Origin: Candidatus Omnitrophota bacterium
GTDB lineage: Bacteria > Omnitrophota > Gorgyraeia > Gygaellales > Profunditerraquicolaceae
Direction of reading: 5' to 3'
Assembly (NCBI GenBank): GCA_023818905.1
Contig: JAMWDE010000083.1
Coordinates: 1-5,035, forward strand
DNA: 5,035 nucleotides
Shown here: one piece after another, positions 1 to 5,035 of the stretch
Layout of the letters: each line of letters opens with the position of its first letter
Numbering within the stretch: position 1 is the first letter of the stretch
Translations under genes and position numbers: made by a program
The notes under the pieces: model-generated
The model's database searches: none
Seen by the model: the letters and a program-made list of their open reading frames with translations, nothing else
Told to the model about the DNA's origin: nothing

Positions 1-844
1 AACTGGTTTGGAAATAACTGATGAAAAGCTATTCTTCTTTGCCTCAACTGTAAGAGAGGTTATTAACATCCTAAATAAACAATCAGAGAATATTAAACAG
101 ACATCAGAAATGCAACCAGCTGCTAACTGGCAAGAGATATTAAGAAACATTCAAGTTGAGAATATGGCTAAAATCATATCCCTCAAACCAGGCCTTTTGG
201 CAAAAATAGCAAATATTCTGCTTTTTCCTATACTCTCAGCCATAGGGTATGTTATGTTTTGGCTTAAGGTAAAAGGTAAAAACAATATACCCTCCAAAGG
301 TCCGCTTATCTTCTGCCCAAACCATACCAGTTATCTCGATGCCCCTCTTTTAGCCATAGCCTTAGGTATGCCTACTCTGCTTAATACTTACTTTTTGGGC
401 TATAGTGCCTATTTAGACCATCCCTGTTTGAAATGGTCAAAGAAGTTGTTTAGGCTTATATCGCTCGACCCAGCTTCAGAATTAGATGAAACTCTTAAAC
501 AGTGCAGTTTTATTTTAAGAAATTCCAAAATGTTGTGTATGTTTCCTGAGGGTTCGCGTTCTGTTGACGGAGAAATAAAAGATTTTAAACGCGGCGTAGG
601 TATACTTATCAAAGAGTTAAATGTTGCGGTTATACCAGTTTATATAAATGGGACACATAGAGCCTGGCCAGTTCACCGCCTCCTGCCGCGACCTGCTAAG
701 GTAGAAATCAGTTTTGGTAAAAAAATAATGCCTGAGGATTTGATGGCTGAACACATAAATGAGATTGATATTTACGGAAAAATAGCATATAATTTGAAAA
801 GGAACCTATTGCAACTAAAAGAACAAACAGATAAAGGGATATAA
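1..844 (+). CDS. Acyl-carrier-protein tail fused to PlsC-type 1-acyl-glycerol-3-phosphate acyltransferase (5' partial)
   Basis: The frame is open to the window's left edge (codons ACT GGT before a TTG at 8), so the true start lies upstream. Residues are numbered from that TTG. The first ~25 residues (GLEITDEKLF...STVREVINIL) match the end of an acyl-carrier domain, where the last helices read 'D-E-x-x-TV-x-x-h-x-x-h'. A polar linker (about 26-55) and a hydrophobic segment (about 68-88) follow. The PlsC domain is complete: NHTSYLD at 105-111 is the catalytic HX4D motif (His106, Asp111), FPEGSRS at 179-185 is the phosphate-binding block, and VIPVYINGT at 208-216 is the fourth block. PlsC enzymes transfer an acyl chain from acyl-ACP or acyl-CoA to a hydroxyl of a lysophospholipid or related lipid at the inner membrane. 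Upstream there is probably the rest of the carrier domain, perhaps preceded by an AMP-forming acyl ligase domain (inference). The acceptor cannot be read from sequence. A stand-alone PlsC starting at ATG 110 is possible but less likely. Confidence 0.88.
   Translation, partial: TGLEITDEKLFFFASTVREVINILNKQSENIKQTSEMQPAANWQEILRNIQVENMAKIISLKPGLLAKIANILLFPILSAIGYVMFWLKVKGKNNIPSKGPLIFCPNHTSYLDAPLLAIALGMPTLLNTYFLGYSAYLDHPCLKWSKKLFRLISLDPASELDETLKQCSFILRNSKMLCMFPEGSRSVDGEIKDFKRGVGILIKELNVAVIPVYINGTHRAWPVHRLLPRPAKVEISFGKKIMPEDLMAEHINEIDIYGKIAYNLKRNLLQLKEQTDKGI
835..839 (+). promoter_or_regulatory. Ribosome binding site of the PilZ gene
   Basis: AGGGA lies 8 bases before the ATG at 848, inside the last codons of the acyltransferase gene. 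It is the clearest Shine-Dalgarno match on the plus strand in this window. With the in-frame TAA at 842-844 it fixes the PilZ start at 848. Confidence 0.6.
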
Positions 845-847
845 TTT

Positions 848-1243
848 ATGGAGACACAAAGATTGGCTCAACTACTTTCAAAGGAAAAAAGAAGAAGTGA
901 CCGCCTTGGTCTACCTATAAAGATCTCATACTGTCTCCCCAAAGAAAATAAATGGGAAGGTCCTCTCTATGTTATAAACGCAAGTGGGGGAGGGATAAGA
1001 TTTATCACCAATAAAAATATAGAAGAAAATACAGAGTTAGATATTAAAATAATTATTCCTAAAGAATCTCGAAATCCTATCTCCTTAAAAGGAACTGTTG
1101 TCTGGTGCAGAAAAAAATACCCAAACTCAAAAGATTATTATGTTGGTGTGAAATTTCATAAAATGCAAGACGATGATCGCAGAAGGTATGTGGTTTATCT
1201 ATGTGAAAATATTTTGCTTCATAATCTAAAAAATCAAAATTGA
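848..1243 (+). CDS. PilZ domain protein, predicted c-di-GMP receptor
   Basis: A 131-residue, single-domain cytoplasmic protein. Both signature c-di-GMP contacts of the PilZ family are present: RRSDR at 15-19 (the RxxxR motif, Arg15 and Arg19) and NASGGG at 44-49 (the D/N-x-S-x-x-G motif). The beta-barrel continues with GTVVWCRK (82-89) and YYVGVKF (97-103), a typical end for the domain, then a charged helix DDDRRRYVVYLCE. No signal peptide or transmembrane segment is seen. It begins 3 bases after the acyltransferase gene, in the same reading frame, and 6 bases before the FeeM-like gene, so it is almost certainly co-transcribed with both. By position it may switch one of the neighbouring acyltransferases in response to c-di-GMP (inference); PilZ proteins more usually act on motility, polysaccharide export or type IV pili. 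The start is fixed because an in-frame TAA lies one codon upstream. It ends in tandem stops, TGA TAA. Confidence 0.9.
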   Translation: METQRLAQLLSKEKRRSDRLGLPIKISYCLPKENKWEGPLYVINASGGGIRFITNKNIEENTELDIKIIIPKESRNPISLKGTVVWCRKKYPNSKDYYVGVKFHKMQDDDRRRYVVYLCENILLHNLKNQN

Positions 1244-1249
1244 TAATCT

Positions 1250-2092
1250 ATGGATGACCCTATAATCAGCGTGCCTAAGATAGAGATAACCACTGAAACA
1301 CAATTTGACCTTAAGTCGTTCTTACAGGCAATAGATTACCGTGTAGCTCGCACAAAAAAAGAATGGGAAGATGCCTATAGATTAGTTTATAAAGAATATC
1401 TTAAGAGAGGTTATGTTAAGGATCCGGAAATAAAACTAAAGTTATCCATTTATAACGCTTTACCCGAAACCACCACTTTTATAGCAATAACAAATAATGA
1501 GGTGTTAGCTACCGCTACTTTGATTCCCGACTCACCATTAGGGCTTCCTATGGATGAGATATACCATCAAGAGTTGGAACAGTTCAGGCATAGGAACAAA
1601 AAAATTTGTGAGATATCAATGTTGGCAAGTAATACTGAACTCTTTGATTCCGGCGTTTCTCTTATGTTAAACTCTAGGAAACTATTTCTTGTCTTCTATC
1701 TTTTTAAGATAATCTTTGATTATGCCAAGGATTTACTAAAATTAGATTTTATCTGTATCACTGTAAATCCTAAACACGCACTCACCTATGATTTTCTTTT
1801 GTTTAAGGATTTGGGTAAACTTAAATATTATAAAAGTGTAAATAACGCCCCAGCTATAGCTAAATACTTAGACTTAAATTCTGTGGAAGAAGAGTGTAAA
1901 CAAAAAAAGAAAATAGGGCTATATCAGATGTTTTTCTTAAAAAAGACCTCTGCTGAAAAATTTAGCCAAAAATTTACTTTAACCTCTAAAGACTTGAAGG
2001 AATTTTTTGTTGATAAAACTAACATCTTTAAAGATGCCAAACCAGCACAACTTGCTTATCTAAGGAAATGGTATCCAGATATGGATTATTAA
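1250..2092 (+). CDS. FeeM-like N-acyl amino acid synthase (GNAT / autoinducer-synthase fold)
   Basis: A 280-residue protein with the conserved blocks of the FeeM family in order: RVARTKKEWEDAYRLVYKEY at 31-50, followed by a Gly-Tyr (54-55); FIAITNNEVLATATLIPDS at 77-95, followed by GLP (98-100) and DEIY (102-105); the core EISMLA at 121-126; and NPKHALTYDFLLFKDLGKLK at 173-192, followed by the NNAPAIAKYLDL block (198-209). FeeM, from soil-DNA clusters, joins a long acyl chain carried on an acyl-carrier protein to the amino group of an amino acid, making N-acyl tyrosine. Its relatives include LuxI-type autoinducer synthases and exosortase-associated acyltransferases. No membrane segment or signal peptide is evident. 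The substrate amino acid is unknown. A carrier domain two genes upstream offers a plausible acyl donor. The C-terminal ~60 residues (from about 220) are a lysine-rich extension that I cannot assign. The ATG at 1250 has no good Shine-Dalgarno sequence, so translation probably depends on coupling to the PilZ gene 6 bases upstream. Confidence 0.85.
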   Translation: MDDPIISVPKIEITTETQFDLKSFLQAIDYRVARTKKEWEDAYRLVYKEYLKRGYVKDPEIKLKLSIYNALPETTTFIAITNNEVLATATLIPDSPLGLPMDEIYHQELEQFRHRNKKICEISMLASNTELFDSGVSLMLNSRKLFLVFYLFKIIFDYAKDLLKLDFICITVNPKHALTYDFLLFKDLGKLKYYKSVNNAPAIAKYLDLNSVEEECKQKKKIGLYQMFFLKKTSAEKFSQKFTLTSKDLKEFFVDKTNIFKDAKPAQLAYLRKWYPDMDY

Positions 2093-2114
2093 GTATAAAA
2101 TGAACTGAATAAAA

Positions 2115-2507
2115 ATGATTACCAAGGTTCTAATAGTTGATGACGAACCTGACATTGTAGCGGTAATGAAGTTTACATTAGAAAGCAAAGGTTTCAAAGT
2201 TATAACTGCATATGATGGCCTGGAGGGGCTCAAAAAAGCAAAAGAAGAAAATCCTGATTTGATTATTCTGGATGTGCTTATGCCCAAAGTCTTTGGTGAT
2301 GACCTGGCAGTAAAATTAAAATCCGAACCAGATACCTATAACATACCCATTATACTCCTAACCAATCTTCCTCTTGATTTTTTAGCAGGAAAGGATGGCT
2401 CTAACAGTTCATTTTCCCGTGACAGCCGTGGTAACATCTATCTTCCCAAAACCTGCTCAGAAGAGCAACTCTTAGCAGCAATAAATTCACTTATAAATAA
2501 TGCTTAA
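2115..2507 (+). CDS. Receiver-only response regulator (CheY-like REC domain) with an expanded alpha4-beta5 region
   Basis: A 130-residue stand-alone receiver domain with no output domain. The active site is intact: acidic pair Asp9-Asp10 in VLIVDDE, phospho-acceptor Asp53 in LIILDVLMP, switch Thr83 in IILLT, and Lys112 in IYLPKT. The spacing from Thr83 to Lys112 is 29 residues, where CheY and PhoB have about 22. The extra length is a Ser/Gly/Asp-rich stretch around 93-106, falling in the alpha4-beta5 region that many receivers use to contact targets. Lys112 is followed by Thr instead of the usual Pro. The start at 2115 is the first one available after an in-frame TGA at 2106-2108; no Shine-Dalgarno sequence is visible. 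The gene follows the FeeM-like gene by 22 bases and probably belongs to its transcript. The partner histidine kinase is not in the window. Its stop codon overlaps that of the opposing beta-barrel gene. Confidence 0.92.
   Translation: MITKVLIVDDEPDIVAVMKFTLESKGFKVITAYDGLEGLKKAKEENPDLIILDVLMPKVFGDDLAVKLKSEPDTYNIPIILLTNLPLDFLAGKDGSNSSFSRDSRGNIYLPKTCSEEQLLAAINSLINNA
2504..2507. other. Tail-to-tail stop-codon overlap (TTAA) between convergent operons
   Basis: The plus-strand receiver gene stops with TAA at 2505-2507, and the minus-strand barrel gene stops with TAA at 2504-2506 read on the other strand. Both share the 4-base palindrome TTAA. There is no intergenic DNA, and I see no GC-rich hairpin followed by a T run on either side, so transcription of each row must end inside the other's coding region or by another mechanism. 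Confidence 0.9.
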
Positions 2508-3922
2508 AACCTATAGCGGATTTCTAAGTAAACCAAATCTTTATTCCGAAATCTGCCAAAAAGTGTGGTAGCCCCTCCCTCAAATATAAATCCTGACAAA
2601 GAAAGCTCAAATTCAGGCTTGATTTTGTAGGTCAATTTTGGATTAAGCATCCAGTCACGATAAGAGAGGTTATAGCCGTGCTTTAAAGTAAAGATAAACT
2701 TATCCCTAAAGAAATTCTGACTAAGATTAAGGTTAACCTGATGGGAATTTCTTTCATCAGGAAAGAGTGGTTCATAGCCAAGAATACAATTCTCAATGAA
2801 TTGTATGTTAAAATAGAACTCACCTGGAGTAGTATGGTCTAATCCTATGCCTATAGTTAAGGTATCTTTTTGCGTATAAGCAAAATCGTCTCTTAGATAT
2901 GGCTGCTCCAAACACATAGCTAACTCTGCCCTTATACCATACGTATTTAAAACTGTTTCGGCATCAATACCTATTATTTGAGTACGAGGGTGTTCTAAGA
3001 TTAAAGTTAAATCTCTATCTGTAGGGCCTAACGCCACCAAAGCCAAAAGATTATCTTCGGTAGGAAAATTGATAAAACGTTTTAGAATATTTCCCGTAGT
3101 TGTATTTTCACGCAATGTAGCTATTGAATGAAATAGATTCATATAATAAAGCCCGTAATCTATATCGCTTATTTTACTACGTAATCTAAGGCCTACCTGG
3201 ATATTATCCAGAGATTTACTATTCAGGTTATGGTCTTCTTTTATCTTTATCCTTCCCACTGTATCTTTTACCACTATAGGATATTTTCCGTCTTTGATAT
3301 AATCCAAAAGATGGTTATAGATAGACCAATCAGACCCAAAGAAGCGAACATCCGAAGCCTTAAAAACTGGCAGAACTATGGTTTCAAATCGATAGCCGTT
3401 GCCAAAATAATTAAACTTCAACATTGCCTGAGGAATCTTTCTCTCCTCTTTGCCATAGAGGATGAATCTCTTGTATTCCTGTGGAGATAATCTATCTAAA
3501 ACCACCACTTCATCTAACTTACCCCAGCTGACTATCTGTCTGCCCAAGGCTAAAGAGAATTTTGGTTTTTCTATTTTAAAATAGGCTTCTTTTAGAAAAA
3601 TGTCTCCCTCCTTATCCGTACCCTCATTTAACAAGATCTCGTAGCGACCTTCAAGATTTATCTTTACAGATAAACCACAGTCCTCAAATTTCAATTTATT
3701 CTCTAATCTTATCCTTGCTTCTATATCTTGCTGCTTTTCATACGGATTATCATCTTCGGTATCTTGATAAACCCTATTAAATATATAACCACTTCCTGAG
3801 TAGGTGGGTTTTATTAAAGCCAGTGCTCCTGCCGTAGGCCATAATGCCAAAATATAGATAAAAATAGCATAAAAACAAAATTTTAACTTACTCAAGTTTG
3901 TATGGGTTAAAAGTATCATCAT
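2504..3922 (-). CDS. DUF1302-like outer-membrane beta-barrel protein
   Basis: A 472-residue protein with a signal peptide: a hydrophobic stretch at about 14-30, then a likely cleavage after Ala35 (A-L-A). The mature part is a run of alternating amphipathic strands and ends in the aromatic tail EIRYRF, typical of barrels assembled by the BAM machinery. The stretch GRQIVSWG at 127-134, followed by LDRLSPQEYKRFIL at 142-155 and then ERKIPQAMLK (160-169), closely follows the pattern seen in DUF1302 proteins ('LGRQ-x-x-x-WG', then a 'NP-x-(D/E)-x-(R/K)' block, then a conserved 'R-x-P'). Proteins of this type are often encoded next to RND/MMPL transporters. Here it is the third gene after a transporter and a LolA-like protein, suggesting it is the outer-membrane end of an envelope lipid-transport route (inference). 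The predicted start overlaps the upstream gene by 35 bases; a TTG at 3893-3895 would remove nearly all of the overlap but has no ribosome site. The family call is fairly sure; the cargo is unknown. Confidence 0.82.
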   Translation of the reverse strand: MMILLTHTNLSKLKFCFYAIFIYILALWPTAGALALIKPTYSGSGYIFNRVYQDTEDDNPYEKQQDIEARIRLENKLKFEDCGLSVKINLEGRYEILLNEGTDKEGDIFLKEAYFKIEKPKFSLALGRQIVSWGKLDEVVVLDRLSPQEYKRFILYGKEERKIPQAMLKFNYFGNGYRFETIVLPVFKASDVRFFGSDWSIYNHLLDYIKDGKYPIVVKDTVGRIKIKEDHNLNSKSLDNIQVGLRLRSKISDIDYGLYYMNLFHSIATLRENTTTGNILKRFINFPTEDNLLALVALGPTDRDLTLILEHPRTQIIGIDAETVLNTYGIRAELAMCLEQPYLRDDFAYTQKDTLTIGIGLDHTTPGEFYFNIQFIENCILGYEPLFPDERNSHQVNLNLSQNFFRDKFIFTLKHGYNLSYRDWMLNPKLTYKIKPEFELSLSGFIFEGGATTLFGRFRNKDLVYLEIRYRF

Positions 3923-4649
3923 TTATGCCTTGGTTATATTTGACCTCTACGACTTGCATCCTAGTTGAGTGTTTATCCTCAAGGTCCTCCATAACTACTT
4001 TTAAGGCGGTCCATATATTCTGTCGTTTATCCAAATCTACCACTCTAAATACTTTTGATTTCTGGCCACTTTTATTATAAAAATCTATTTTCAAAATCAT
4101 CCTACTTTCCTTATCAATCCAACTTACCCTCTTAGAATACTGAGATTTATCTTTGGGCAAGCTCTCAACAACATAACATTGTCTTCCGTCAAATATCTCT
4201 TCGCAAATAACTCTATGCTCGTCTTTCTCTGGTCTTCTCCTTTGCATATCTTCATAGGTAAAATCCGTATTCATAAAACGTAAATTTTTCTGGCTGGAGA
4301 CAATACGGCGCACCCTTCCCAGTGCAGGTAAATATAAATACTGGATATCCTCGTCTTCATTATATTCTAAAGATAGGAAACTTGTATCCTTGATATCTGC
4401 TGGTTCAAGAAATCTAATAAATGTCTTCATCAGGTCTGCATAATCTTTGGTATAAACTTCAAGTAATCTCTTTCTTTCGTTACCCGTATTATCTATTAGG
4501 GTCATTTCTATCTTAAAATAAGCATCCCTGCCATCGTCGCGTCTAAACGCCTCCTCCATAATACGTAAGGCATTAAGGTCCTGTGAGAAGACGCTGATGG
4601 GAGATAGAAGCATTAACAATAACAAATAATAACGGTAACAGCGCAACAT
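3888..4649 (-). CDS. Periplasmic LolA-like protein ('outer membrane lipoprotein-sorting protein', TP_0789 family)
   Basis: A 253-residue exported protein. The signal peptide has hydrophobic residues 8-20 and a likely cleavage after Ser22 (V-F-S, then Q). No lipobox Cys is present, since Cys4 precedes the hydrophobic core; it should therefore be soluble in the periplasm. The family's central block is clear: KDTSFLSLEY at 87-96, DIQYLYLPALGRVRRI at 101-116, and FMNTDFTYEDM at 125-135, where relatives usually show F-x-G-S-D-F-T-Y-E-D. The predicted fold is the open LolA/LolB-type half-barrel that holds an acyl chain. Relatives are commonly encoded beside MMPL-type RND transporters, as here (4-base gap). 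This suggests it accepts a lipid or lipoprotein from the transporter and carries it toward the outer membrane (inference). The annotated name should not be read as proof of lipoprotein sorting. Only a poor ribosome site (TAGG, 3 bases before the ATG) is seen, fitting translational coupling. Confidence 0.86.
   Translation of the reverse strand: MLRCYRYYLLLLMLLSPISVFSQDLNALRIMEEAFRRDDGRDAYFKIEMTLIDNTGNERKRLLEVYTKDYADLMKTFIRFLEPADIKDTSFLSLEYNEDEDIQYLYLPALGRVRRIVSSQKNLRFMNTDFTYEDMQRRRPEKDEHRVICEEIFDGRQCYVVESLPKDKSQYSKRVSWIDKESRMILKIDFYNKSGQKSKVFRVVDLDKRQNIWTALKVVMEDLEDKHSTRMQVVEVKYNQGINDDTFNPYKLE
3928..3931 (-). promoter_or_regulatory. Ribosome binding site of the beta-barrel gene
   Basis: AAGG on the minus strand lies 5 bases before the ATG at 3922 and 8 before the next in-frame ATG at 3919. 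It lies inside the upstream LolA-like gene. It supports starting the barrel gene at one of these two codons and not at the TTG at 3895, even though that makes a 35-base gene overlap. Confidence 0.45.
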
Positions 4650-4653
4650 AAAC

Positions 4654-5035
4654 CTATAGCAAATAGACAGAATGCATCTTGTTCAGATTAAACTCATTAG
4701 AAGTCTTCCCGTTTAAACCGTGGCTTAATGGCTTAAAGAGCATAAGTAATGCAGGACTTAACAACAATTCGGATAGCAGACCATTAAAAATCAATATAGA
4801 GCTTAAAACTCCAAAGTAAAACGTAGGCATAAATTTTGAAAGTGCCACAACCCCAAAACCAATAATAAGTATGGATGTAGTAATTATTGTAGGGGTCCCC
4901 TTGATAGCAAAACTCCTATATACTGCTTGTCGATAATCGCCTGTATTGCGCACTAGTTCTGCATAACTATGATAAAAGTGGATGGTATCATCCACTATAA
5001 TACCTATACCTATATCAGAAATCATTGAAGTGGCA
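4654..5035 (-). CDS. RND superfamily / MMPL-type transporter, C-terminal end (5' partial)
   Basis: The frame is open to the right window edge: codons GCC ACT TCA precede the first internal ATG at 5025, so that ATG is not the start. About 126 residues remain of a protein that normally has 750-1000. Numbered from that ATG, GIGIIVDDTIHFYHSY at 6-21 is the hallmark membrane helix of MMPL/RND exporters, with the acidic pair Asp12-Asp13 expected in the proton relay. A cytosolic-facing helix follows, then IKGTPTIITTSILIIGFGVV (41-60) and the final helices with LSELLLSPALLMLF (84-97). The protein ends in a short polar tail of about 25 residues. Order and ending match the C-terminal repeat of the family. 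Its job is proton-driven movement of a hydrophobic molecule out of the inner membrane; the substrate cannot be read. The stop TAG lies 4 bases before the LolA-like start, so it heads the operon seen here. More genes may precede it outside the window. Confidence 0.88.
   Translation of the reverse strand, partial: ATSMISDIGIGIIVDDTIHFYHSYAELVRNTGDYRQAVYRSFAIKGTPTIITTSILIIGFGVVALSKFMPTFYFGVLSSILIFNGLLSELLLSPALLMLFKPLSHGLNGKTSNEFNLNKMHSVYLL

Noticed and set aside
409..612. Minus-strand ORF of 67 codons opposite the PlsC domain
   Set aside because: It is fully inside the catalytic part of the acyltransferase, with no independent support.
2023..2036. Perfect 14-base palindrome catctttaaagatg
   Set aside because: It lies inside the FeeM-like coding region, is AT-rich, has no loop or T run for a terminator, occurs once in the window as far as I can see, and codes normally for conserved-looking protein.
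1250..2092. Reading the FeeM-like gene as a LuxI-type homoserine-lactone synthase
   Set aside because: The conserved blocks (EISMLA core, NPKH...LLFKDLG and the NNAPA...LDL end) follow the FeeM type, and the protein is longer than LuxI; no LuxR-type regulator is nearby.
2094..2101. TATAAAAT in the 22-base gap before the receiver gene, resembling a -10 promoter box
   Set aside because: No -35-like hexamer stands 16-18 bases upstream, the implied leader would be only a few bases, and such strings are common in AT-rich DNA.
2060..2287. Minus-strand ORF of 75 codons across the FeeM-like/receiver junction
   Set aside because: It is antisense to two conserved genes; its Ile/Ser-rich product matches no family and mirrors receiver-domain codons.
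1..2507. Defence, toxin-antitoxin, CRISPR or mobile-element content as the hidden system
   Set aside because: No direct repeats, terminal inverted repeats, transposase or nuclease motifs were found; all genes fit envelope-lipid and signalling families.
3230..3490. Plus-strand ORF of 86 codons opposite the barrel gene
   Set aside because: It lies antisense inside a well-supported CDS, has no recognisable domain or ribosome site, and its composition fits a shadow frame.
3898..4080. Plus-strand ORF of 60 codons opposite the LolA-like gene
   Set aside because: It is a shadow of a conserved gene with no domain or ribosome site.

Overview
The window comes from an AT-rich (by eye about one third G+C) diderm bacterium. 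It encodes an outer-membrane beta-barrel with a signal peptide and a C-terminal aromatic residue, so an outer membrane is present. The mix of a stand-alone PilZ protein, a FeeM-type acyltransferase, a carrier-protein-tethered PlsC domain and an MMPL/LolA-like/barrel export set resembles uncultivated diderm lineages such as Omnitrophota or deltaproteobacterial-type genomes. That assignment is an impression and not a result. No RNA gene, mobile element, CRISPR array or long intergenic stretch is visible; almost every base is coding.

Left half (1-2507, plus strand): four genes in one tight, probably co-transcribed row. The first is cut by the window edge. Its visible N-terminus looks like the last helix of an acyl-carrier-protein domain, followed by a complete PlsC-type acyltransferase domain. 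Next come a small PilZ (c-di-GMP-binding) protein, a FeeM-like N-acyl amino acid synthase of the GNAT/autoinducer-synthase fold, and a receiver-only response regulator. The first three share one reading frame with gaps of 3 and 6 bases.

Right half (2504-5035, minus strand): three genes reading toward the first row. They are the C-terminus of an RND/MMPL-family transporter (cut by the right edge), a periplasmic LolA-like protein of the TP_0789 type ('outer membrane lipoprotein-sorting protein'), and a DUF1302-like outer-membrane beta-barrel. Gaps are 4 bases and a 35-base overlap, so this is an operon running inner membrane, periplasm, outer membrane.

The two rows meet tail to tail with overlapping stop codons inside the sequence TTAA, leaving no room for a terminator between them. 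My working reading is a lipid module. An acyl-ACP-dependent N-acyltransferase and an O-acyltransferase could together make a doubly acylated amino-acid lipid, similar in logic to OlsB/OlsA for ornithine lipids. It would be controlled by c-di-GMP and a phospho-receiver and sit beside an envelope lipid-export system. The individual family calls are well supported by motifs; the joint function is inference.
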